Shown in pieces: positions 33,401 to 44,587 of a stretch of 64,000 nt of DNA. The translations under genes and the position numbers were made by a program. Under the pieces are notes generated by a model. That model did not search any database. It saw nothing but the letters and a program-made list of their open reading frames with translations, and was not told where the DNA came from. Position 1 is the stretch's first letter, and each line of letters opens with the position of its first letter. This DNA comes from Nymphaea colorata (taxonomy: Eukaryota; Streptophyta; Magnoliopsida; Nymphaeales; Nymphaeaceae). The DNA is taken from positions 4,714,001 through 4,778,000 of the forward strand of contig NC_045148.1 in assembly GCF_008831285.2 (NCBI RefSeq). The letters are read 5' to 3'.

Positions 33401-34240
33401 GGAAAAGGCCGTCTGTTGAAGAAGGTTGAAGCCGTCACCAAGGAAGGTGCCAGATTCCACCAATGGTTGGAAGAGAAGGGGAAGGCGTCACAAGCAAGGG
33501 GACACGAGGGGAGAAGGGAGAGCACCACCGCGGGAGAGGGGAGGCACGCGAGAGGGAGAGAGGAGAGCTCGGGTGAGGAGAGAGAATACAAATTCAAAAA
33601 TGAATTCTTCTATTCCAAAAGGCATCCCAATTACAAAGAGCTAAAAGCTTATATACATCCTACTGTGACTCGGTTCACAAGTGGAACAAACCGGTTCATG
33701 CTCTATCAAAGCTTGAATAAAACAAGTCACAATCCACCTCGATATTTACAAAGATAGTTGAAATGCAATAAGCAAAGAACTTAAGCAAATTGGGCATGAT
33801 GTTCCTAATCTAATGAACCGCCCTTGAGCCTTGTGAGCCCAAGGTGAGGACCTCGTTTGGGTTGCCACCCAGACTTCGGAATTTGGATGCTATGCTAAAC
33901 CCATGTGGCCTAGCCAATTCACCTAGGTTCCTTGGCCTAGATCGCCTCATTGGATCGTGGGTTGGGACTCGTAATAGGTGTATACTCTTCTAGACCGAGG
34001 AGTCTTAACTTGGGTCCAGTTGGGTCTTGAGGAGTACCTTTGATTTGCACACACACGACCTTAGTTGCTCCTCTCACTCCTCCCACTGCAACTTGTCCAA
34101 GTGTCAATGTAACCTCCTCTGTTGGATTTGAATCCTTCTGAAGTGATTGAGCCCACATGGCCACGGGTCTGCACCCGTGCCGACTGGTCTCTGCTTGTTC
34201 TGCGCTAGTTGGGTTCGGACCTAGAGTAGGGTCTGTAACA
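30446..34240 (-). repeat. 5' LTR of the second gypsy element (about 3.8 kb)
   Basis: It runs from TGTTAGGACCC, two bases from the primer site, to GGTCTGTAACA, where similarity to the partial left LTR stops. A TATA box at 33648-33655 lies about 590 bases from the outer end, so about 3.2 kb of the LTR is downstream of the presumed transcription start. Frames inside it (for example 31068-31364) show no known protein family. Confidence 0.82.
33648..33655 (-). promoter_or_regulatory. LTR TATA box (second gypsy element)
   Basis: Minus strand TATATAAG. It is conserved at 24893-24900 in the partial left LTR and at the matching place in the related LTR (6867-6874). Confidence 0.55.
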
Positions 34241-35923
34241 GAGTCCAACCGAAGGAAAATCTGGTCAGGTTAGACTAAAACCTGACTCGTATCAACTATT
34301 GGATGATGGAAAAATAAGGAAACCCAAGTAACATTTTTGTGATAAGTTCGAAAGGTTATATGGAGATGGTGATGGTTTATGAATGTCTATAATGAACTTA
34401 AGTTTATTAAGGGGCCGGAGCCAGAATTTTTTTTCATGGAGCACTAAATATATAGTTAACAAATTTTCTATTGACTATGGAGCAATGACAATGACTGGGA
34501 TCTCATGAGACTACCCCATATAACTGGACTCAAGTTCACCCAAGTTTCAACTCTGAATTAAGGTTCAAATGGTGGGTTCTGTAGTGCAAATAATACCAAA
34601 CGTTAAGAGAATGATATACAAAACACAGACGTGGTGCTTTATATGATAGGTCAAACCAAACTGGTGTAGACCTTTGCATGTCAACCTTTATATAAAATTT
34701 ATGCTCATTTAATATCATAAACTAATGTTAGTGCTTTGGGCTAATGCCTTTGCAGAAACAGTTTAGCATTTCAGTATGTTATCGCTTCCAGACAATGACT
34801 GCGTGGGAGATAAGAATTGCATTCCAATATGTTGAAGCTTCAAAATCAATCGAAACCATTAGCTCTAGGAGTTAACCTTTTGTATGAAATTAATGTTCAG
34901 TTAAGTTGAAACCTTTGGCTAGTTTTTATTCAAAACAAGTATCTTGAATTGGCTTAGCTGTTTGGTTCACAGCTTCAGATTTGGGTAGCTAGGTTCGAAA
35001 CAGATATTAGCTCATGGCTTCAGATTCAGATGTTTAAATTGGATATGGATATCCATGTTAAGATGTTTATCATCCAATCATATATTTATTTAGATCCAAA
35101 TCCAATTGAATCTTATTTCATATATCCAAATCTGAACTGATTTACTAATTGGATGTTATTTTATATGTATCTTATTTTGTAAACAATTCGGATGGATATC
35201 CGATCCACATTCAATCCATTTACTATTTACTGAACATTTTGTTGAAGCGATCCGTTGCGAATTAGTTTTTCAAGGAAGCAGCTTTTTGCAAGTTTTCAAA
35301 AATTGAACGGTCTTCTGTAAGTAGCTCAATCCTTGAGAGCCATTTGTATTGATTTTAAATATGCATACTTGCTAGATGCGGATGATGATTGACCATTAAC
35401 TGAAATCTGACCAAACAGTGCTGGATGGCCATAAAATACGCGCACACACAAATCTTCTAACATTACATAAATTAGACCAAAATCAGCCTTTAAAAAAAGA
35501 TCTTGCTTTTCCAGATTGAAAATTTATGGAACTTAAAAAAAAAACTCAGTTCTGAAATGAAGTTTCATAAACTCAAACCAACCTAGATTGGCACCATATC
35601 GCAGAACACAGGCTTACTGAGCCTAGTAGAGGCTAGGCCAGGGGCAAGCCTGAACCATTATGACGCTCACAATAGAAAATGAACCTAGAAGAGTTGAGTG
35701 AGTCAAGCACCCATTATATCCAGCTTGCCAAAACTCCATTTTCTGACTTCAAATGAGTTGCCAAGCTGAACCATGAGCAACTTGGATTGCTTACCTTACC
35801 GGCACCAACCTTAGGAGCAAGGGCCAAGAGAGAGAGAGAGAGAGAGATGGTGAAAAATGTAATAACTGAATGACTAAGACCGCAGATATAATCAACATTG
35901 ATCAGGTGCTGCAGACATATCCT
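34241..35923. other. Intergenic region, no gene recognised
   Basis: A/T-rich sequence downstream of the methyltransferase stop codon. A GGAGCCAGAATTTT motif at about 34415-34430 resembles one at 63896 and may be a dispersed repeat. A short GA run sits at 35829-35847. Confidence 0.4.
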
Positions 35924-38900
35924 TTACAGAACTCGAAGCAAATAGTTAGTGAGATATGATCCCTCCGGGTAAGAGGGATCGATAGGATGATCAGCTGCTG
36001 CACCAGCTTTCTTCAGAACAGTAATCCTCCGCCCTGCCATTGAAGCAGCCCCCTGCGCCAAGTAAAAACTTATTAGAATATGAATAGCAGTTCAAGGCAA
36101 CAGTTGCTAGTGATTCAAAACAGAATGAGTCATTTTGATAGCATTTTTCTCGGAAAGATATCTTTTAACATAGGCAAGAAATAAGCATGGAACCTTTTTT
36201 TCCCTTTCAACAACATTTTGGAACTTGCAATTACCTTTGCCGGCAGTCAAATAGCCATTGATAGAAAAATAATTAAGCCGACTAAATCAGTCATTTAATA
36301 TGAAGCGGACTCATAAAACCTCACGCCTAAACACTATAATATATGGACTGAAAATGGCCCTTTTCATAAGTCCCGAAGTCTGGAGATGATTATAAGATTA
36401 ATAACAATACTAAAACAAATGTCAGGTCAGATATTATAAAGGTACAAGAATCAATAGTCCCCAATTTGTTTGGGTCGTAAATCCAATTTACACATCCAAG
36501 AAACATGATTTCTTCTGTTCCCATGTGTTGGGGCATTGTGACTACAACTATCCAACAGAATTTTTTAAATGAAAACACAGCCAAAGTTCGTCAGACTACC
36601 ACAGGTGAGTCTTAAATCCATATTCAGAGCATGAGAATCTGCCATGACCTGAATCTTGGCCTGTCAGACCAGCCTGTTCATGGCACCGGATATAAAATGA
36701 GGTTACTAAATCCTCAGTTCTTAGATTCATGTTTTGACATTTAATCGATAAGAAAGAATGATAGACAAGGAGTATTTTCTGTTGGCTAAAATCATGCCCT
36801 TGGTAAAAGAGAGGTATAGCAAAGGATCAAAATGCAGGTCCCCTGCCTTGATCTGCATGTCCATGGATCTCCCAAGTAGATCCAGAAATCCTTTTGTGAT
36901 ATGTAGTATCACATAAATACATATATAAATGCACCTCATGACAGCAGAGGAAAAATTAAAAAATTAAATTTCAGAAATCACTGAACAGAGGAACTTGGTA
37001 GAAAAATGGAACTATAGGTTTCATGCTGAAACCAATATATGCTTATAGTTACACTAGCAGAATAAAAATTAGGTTTCTACATAAAACCAAGAAGCAGTAA
37101 ACCTGTGATATCCTGTACCTTGAATCGTAACATCAGTTAAACAGATGAAGAGCACATATTCAGGGAGTGTTGTCTCTATCAGGCAGAGAACAAAGGAAAT
37201 TATTACAGAGAAGCCACCACCAGTAAGGATTCCAAACTACCAGAATAAGCAACTACCTTGGTGATGAGAAGTTCCAAATGGACCAAGTACAACGGAATTG
37301 CAAGCATCTCACATAAGACGGACATATCATGCACCCCATAGAAAAGGAGATAGTTTAGAAAGTGATAACATAACACAAGAAACTTACTTGAAGAACTTGC
37401 AAAAATGTTCCACTCTGGGTCATAGCTCCTGAGCATGAACATGTCATAAGAAGACCACCTTCCCTTGTGACCCTCATAGCTAGGCAATTTAAGCTTCTGT
37501 ACATACCAGATGCACGTTGAAGAACCTGAAAATATCTCAAGTAGTGGATACAATGTCATTGGAATGTTTGACGACACTGTGGATAAGACTAAATATTTCC
37601 AAATAGATCAATTCATTTGGATAAAAGCAATTTCTAGTCATGAGTAAAAGTGAAGATGGAAGCATTTCATACCAATCTACATAAATCTGAACAAGGAATC
37701 ATTAACCTAATTAGCCCAAGAGGCTCCATGAAACATGGGTGCACCAGAAAAGGCCGCGCACCCGTATCGACACAGGTATGGTGTAGGCCTGGAAACAGCA
37801 GCCTTAATTTTTGTATTTTCTGGGTAAATTTAGTATTTTTTTGTACCTTTTGCGCATATCTTAGTAGTTTTCGTTTAGTAATATATATTTTATGAATCTA
37901 AGTAATGAATTTATGTGTTTATTTAGCTAAAATCTCATTGGTACACATATAAGTATTTATTTAGCTAAAATCTTATTGTTATACATAATAAGTATTCATA
38001 TAAATATACATATACAGCCATGTCCCCATACCCAAGTTTTCTAAAATCGTTCCACACCCGTGCTCATACCAGCACCTGTATGACACCTATACCCATACCC
38101 ACGTGACATAGCAGTCCTACTTTATTTAGAATAAGCTAGTTTAATATCATTTCTGTTATAATATATAGCCTGCAAAAAGATCTTGTGTGCGAACATAGCT
38201 ATGACATCTGGGCAGTCAACATTGATCTGCGGTGAAGAAAGAAGAGAAATTCAATCTCTGTTAGCCCCTAAATTTCATATCAAAGGATGCACCTATAAGC
38301 TTTCTATGGCAATATGAAAGTCCCTACCAAGTAAAGCATATCATACCTGAACTTGTGGATGACAAAACTGCAAAAGAAAGATACCTTACGATTTGGTGCT
38401 AGTTTTGGCGGATCCAATATTACCAGATCCCAAGAATCCTTTTTTGAAGCAGCACTTTTCATGAACTCAGCTGCATCTTCCTTCAAAAATGATATCCTAT
38501 CGTGGTCAAGACTATTAAGAAAAATATTTTCCTTTGCAAGCTCAATAGCAGCGGATGAAGAATCAACACCTGAAGACAGTATAACTCTCCCTGTCAAATT
38601 CCAGTATATTTGACAGTATGATGTCTTGGTTTACATGCTTTGCACTAGACAAAGACTTCATTAGAATATACCCGTGGTAATCACATCATAAAGCAACCTT
38701 GTAACCCATAAGAGCCTTATTGGATTCACTTAGAGCATGTATTTGCAAATGTAGCCAAAACTGGACCTAAATGTAACCAAAAGTGCAAAACACACCAAAA
38801 GTTTCAATGTAGTTAAAAGCACACCAATCACCAATTTTATCCTTATGTATGTATAAAAGTCGGAGTTTCTCTCCAGAAAGTCACCCATTAAATTATTGGT

Positions 38901-41900
38901 CCATTTTTACTAAGAATATATATGATTTTCTGAAAAATGCTTTCAAAAGTGGTATCTAGAGTCTTCATCATGAACCTAATTTATAGTTTTAGCTTCCTTA
39001 GAATATATATATATATCGAGAGCAAGAGAGAGAGACAGGAATTTGGCCGCTGGATGTTGCCGGATGACAAAATGTTTAAAAACCGTTGCTAAAAACACCA
39101 TGCAGAGGAAGTACTAGCAACAGTTCATGGTATAGCAATGGTTTATGATGTTTTTAGCAAGGTTTATTGTGCATTTAGCCACAAATCTTAAATATTTAGT
39201 CATCTGGTAACATCTGCCAGTCATTAGATTTCAATTTTCCTATACATATGAAATAATTGAAATCAGCCAGCTGCTAGATGTTTTTGGATGACAAAATATT
39301 TAAAAATCATCACTAAAAACACCACACAATATATATATATATATATATGATATAATATAATATAAGCCAACTGATAGATTAGATGGGTGACATTTGCTTA
39401 AACAATAATAGTAAAAGTAATCATAGTACAAAAAAGTTGTAAGAGAGTACATGGAGAGAGAGAGGAGATGAATGTCGCAATGGAGAGGTGGGAGATCATC
39501 TGGTTCCCTACCCTCTCTTCATTCTTTTGGCTGGGTAATTATATTCTCAATCTATTTGAAATAGCTAGCTATGTGGGTCTGATGGTGTATAGCTCCCAAC
39601 GAGCCCTAAGTGCCAAGCAGATATATATATATATATTAAATAAAACTAATTTATTGTTGAGTATATAGTTAAATATTCATCAATAGTGTAGGGTATGGTT
39701 AAAGAGAGCAATCTATGTCACATAGGTACATGACCAGCCTAGGGTACCCTTGTTCGTACAAGGGTTCTTCAACATGGGTAAGTGATGGCTATCGGATACA
39801 GCTTGAATTGGGTCTAAACCGTAAATCTTAAACAGTTAAAATTAAAAGAAAGACTATAGTCCTCGAGCTCGACTTATTGTTGTTATGTTTCCCTACATGG
39901 CTACATCTCAGTGCTTCCCCATCTTTTATCAGTGCGACTCGACTGTGATGGCCAGTGGTGGAGAAGATAGTCTAAGGCTGGCGATGAGGAGCAATATGCA
40001 TGGAGATGGAGGCAAGGAGTAAGGCAAGTGTTTTTTTCGTTTGTTTCCAGTGTTTATAGATTTGAGCTTTTGTCTGCAAAACGACTTTTCCCTCAAATTA
40101 TTCTCTTTCATGTTTCCCGATGCCAAATTAGGAGTGTTTCCAGCAAAATCGAGGTTTTCAACCTTCCAGGAATGCTGAAAACACCAGTTGTCCAACTGTG
40201 CACAGAAACACGTGAGCATGCATCCTGTGTCTCAAGTTTGCCTTTTCCTTTTCTATGCAACCACTTGTTTGAATTTTTTCCTTTTTTTTTTATATGTATA
40301 ACCATGTACATGTGAGAGAGAGTTTTGCCATTGGAAATTTGGGTTTTAGGGATGCTTCTGCTTTTAAGAGAGTTTGGCAGAGTGTTCCCATTCATTTTTT
40401 AATCTTTTTTTGGTCTTGAGTTTCCTGTTTTTATTACTCTAAGTCATAATGTGCACATGTTTTTCCAGTGTTTGTTTTGTGCCGTTTACAATAATTCATA
40501 TGCATTCCACTCTGGTCCTCATTCTCATGAGATCTTCACCTTAATGACAGTTGTATAACAAGATATAAGAAGGATGTAAGTCCATACATTTTGCATTTTG
40601 TATGATAGTGCACGCAACTCCGACAAGTTTGATAACCATAAACTGTTGCTAATGCTCCTGTGGTGACTGACTTTTCATGACAGATTTTAACTTATAGCCA
40701 TCCAACAACATCCGGCATCAGGCAGTTCTGAACTCTACTATATATACACACATATACACACAGATACACACGCACACCACCACCTTCCGTACCCTCATAT
40801 CCACAAATTTTCAAAAAGGGCATGTCCAAACTTATACCACTGTAACCACACCCCTGCCCATACCCACACACCTATGTGACTTAGAGGCCAACAGAAAATA
40901 ATGCACACAAAGAATTTAACTTATCTTGAGGCAAACTTTGTCATTTCAGGTCACCAACTCATCCACATTAATTAGCAGATATGACGAAGGTACCCCACAG
41001 ATGAGTTACTCTGAGATTAGTCGCAATTCAGGTTAACTTGGTGAGATCCTTTATTAACAGATAAAAAAGTTCTGCGCTTTTCAACAATGTAGTCAAACTA
41101 AGTGTTTTTTTTTTCTAGCACTGATATTCACTGATATTTTAGGCGCAGTTTGAAAATTTGAAAGATCACAATTATGAATGACCTGAAAAGATAGAACAAA
41201 CAAGGACTTACCAACGACAGCAGCTGCTCCACCGGATGCAGCATTAAGCGCAAATCCACCACTATAGCAACATAGGTCAAGAACCCTATGATTCTTAGAT
41301 ATCTTAGTTACCAAAGAGCGGCTTTCACGCTGATCTGCATAGAATCCAGTCTTCTGACCATCAAGGGAGACAGTGTAATAAATACCATTTTCCTTGACCT
41401 GAAAAGTTAACTGACATTTTAAGTGATACTTGCAGTAAAACAATAGATGAACCTTCGTGACTTTGGGTGAGATACAGGATATGAAACATTAATTGCATTC
41501 ATCTTCACATCATGATTGGGTGAGTAATACTTGCAGAAAAACAATAGATAAACCTTCATAGGCAAGCTCCAATACATGAAAAAAGTCAGTTTTCATATCA
41601 TGATTCGCAAAAGCTCAGTTGGCATGAAGTTGGCCATCTATCTTTCCATCTGCATTTATTAAGTCATTCTAGTTTTAAAGCAAAGTTTATTATTTCACAC
41701 CACTTGTTGGTATGTTTATTCAACTATAGCTTTGTCTAAATACAGCCCCGGTTTACTGACCAAGTTTAGAACCCAAAAGCCAAAAAAGAACTTGTCAGGT
41801 TGCAACAAAACCAACATGTATAGGCACAAGAATCAAATAGAAAACGACCTGATAATACCTCAAATATCTTCTCCATGGACTGCATACAGGTGCAAATGAA

Positions 41901-44540
41901 AAACCCAACATAGTTTAACCAGCACAAGTGTGTTATGGCAAAAAAAAAAAGAGCCATGTATTGATCGTCAATATGCTAAGCAAAGGCATAACCAACAACA
42001 GGAACTATGCCCTTATATGCAAAGAGTACAACTGACTGTTTGGCTAGTCCAGAAAACCAGGGTACAAGCACCAGGCATGTAGCCTTAAAAATAGAACTGT
42101 GCTTCTCAAACACTTTAACATTAAAGAGAGGAAGAGATTACAAGACCAGGCACCCAGGTCTCTACAATTTGGAAAAAAGAGACAGTCCCATATTTATAGA
42201 AGAAAAGGGGAGAGGGAAAATAGTGAACTAGCTATTAGGCTGGTTTAGCTATAAAACAGAAAAAACAAATAAATAGACTAATAGAGTAAAAGAAGAAAAA
42301 ATTACAGAAAGGAAGCACTAGAAAAAACACATAGAGCCTATCTAGAGATACATACATCACATATTCAACAAAGATTAAGCATATATACATAAGATGTTAT
42401 ATATATAATGAAATACACATACACAGACACACACAAGTACTTATACATAATCCAACAATCCCCCCTCCCCTTCAAACTTATGGTGAGATTACCAAAAATT
42501 TTCCAAGAAAAAACTGGAATCTGTTGGATACAAGTCATGTTTGAATTTGCCTTTTTAAAAACATTTTCATTCTCAAAAAGTACTACATTTCTATACACAT
42601 AGACCTTTGTCTTTTTTTTTTTTTTCAAATAACATAACATCTATCCATTTTTGAGTTTTGGAGTATCCAATGACAACATATTTTATTGCTTTGGAAGAAA
42701 GTTTGTCATTTTTTTCACTTAAAATACAACAACTTGCAACTGAATACCTTCAGCAGTAATAGACTTATAGTTAGATTCTAAATTGTAAAGCTTTTGAAGA
42801 GGAGAGATGTCTTCTAAAATTTTGGAAGGCATTTTATTTATTAAGTAGGTAGAAGTAAGAGCAGCTTTAGCCCAAATTTTTTAATGAATATTTTTCGAAA
42901 TTAGAAGCACTCTTGAGGTTTTAGTAACACACGATGCTTTCTTTGGACAACTACATTTTGTTAGGGTGTTTTAGGGCAAAATTTACAATGTAAAATACCC
43001 TTTTCATTTAGAAAATCTTTAAACTCATTTAAGACATATTCTCCTCCCAAATCATTTCTAAAGAACATAATATTAGTGTTACATTGGGTTTTAATCATAT
43101 TACAAAAGTTTTAAGCAATAAAAAAACTTCATGTTTGTGTTTAAGAAAATAAATCCAGACATGTCTATAAAATCATCAACCAATATCACATAATAAGAGA
43201 GTAGTCTGCCCTTGGACATAACGGGCACAAGACCCCTAAACATCCGAATGTGCTAATTCAAAAGGGGATGTGAAAAATATGTTCTTCTTCCAAAAGGTAA
43301 AGAATTCGTTTTTGCTGTAATACATTCATTACAACCAAAATTTCCCTTACACATTTCCTTTGAAAAGGGAACAGAATATATCTTTCCAAAACTAATGCAA
43401 TGCAATATTTGATGCCAAAAATAAACAACAATTTTCTAAGTGATATTACAAGAAGTTAGGAGAGGTTTAAGCTATGTAACACGGGTATGCCCCCAAAGGG
43501 GGCATACCCATCCGGTACCGGTACGACACCGGTACCGATACGGGCCTGGGTACGGCCCCGGTACTCGTTGACCGTACCGGGTACGGTCAACGTACCGGGG
43601 ATCGTATCCGTCCAAAATTGGACACGGTCAAGATTGACCGGGACCAATTTTGTCCATTTTTTTTTAAACGTTTAACTGCTTTTAACGTTAAAAATTATTA
43701 TGACGTTAGAAAAAAAAGGTAAAATGAAACCGAAACCCTCGACCCTCAACTCTTTACCTCTCGTCTCTCTCCGGCAACAAAGTAGCGGCGACGACTGCCG
43801 CTTCGGCAGTGGCGACGACAGCAACGACGGCAGCGGCAAAGACAGGAGGTGACTGAAGTTTTTTACATTTTTTGTTTTCATTTTAATCGGCCCTTGCCTT
43901 CGCCGCCGGCAACGACCGGCGATAGGTTTTGTGTGTTGTTCGCCTGAAAGTGAAAACCCATCACCCCTCCCTCTGGCTGGCCCTTTCTCTACAGTTTCAA
44001 ATCTCTCTCTCTCTCTGTTTCAAATATGTGAATACGAACCAAGATGTTGAATCGTAGGCCTCGACGTCCCTAAATCTTTGATGACCGACCACCAATCCGA
44101 GAGGGTTTCAAATCCCTTTCAAATATAATAGATGCCTCCTTTTCATTCTTCAATCTTCACTGTCTTAGAATATGAGGCCTTTCATTCTTCACTGTCGTAG
44201 AATATTGTTGAATGTGGATTGCATTTGCCGGCAGGGTATTGTTGAATGTGGATTGTGGATTGCATTTGCCGGCAGGGCATCGAATGAGTGCTGCACTCAT
44301 GCCGTTGTACTGCATGAGTGCTGCATGTAGATATTAAAACAGTACATATGTATTGTATTTGTATATGATTTTGCACTACATGGTCCCTGTTTGTATTGAT
44401 TATCTTATCTGTTGCAGCTGCAGCTCATTTGGACCATGATTTATGTGTTTTGGACCATGATTTATGTTTGTGCGTTATTCTGTTTGCATTTTTTTGACAT
44501 ATATGTGTGAAATGTGTATGTTATTCTGTTTGAAATTTTT

Positions 44541-44587
<47 letters not shown>

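Larger units (their letters stand above)
24409..34240 (-). mobile_element. Ty3/gypsy chromodomain element, truncated at the left LTR
   Basis: Read leftward, the order is LTR (30446-34240), primer site (30432-30443), gag, zinc knuckle, protease, RT, RNase H, integrase, chromodomain, polypurine tract (25786-25800) and a partial 3' LTR (24409-25785). Stops, frameshifts and an internal deletion in integrase make it coding-dead. The CX2CX4..HXC-type knuckle, and a chromodomain running straight into the polypurine tract, resemble Reina/CRM/Galadriel-type chromoviruses. I cannot place it further. The bases after 34240 (GAGTC) have no matching left duplication because the left LTR is cut at 24409. 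Confidence 0.9.

Noticed and set aside
40620-40884. Fifth copy of the CTATGTCAC-type element
   Set aside because: Only a right-end-like CTATGTGACTTAG with CCCATACCC repeats is visible. No left end or target duplication was found.
43480-43640. GGTACC-type repeats resembling a CRISPR or satellite array
   Set aside because: There are no regular spacers or constant repeat length, and the sequence is plant nuclear DNA. The repeats form the arm of an inverted-repeat element with an 8-bp target duplication.
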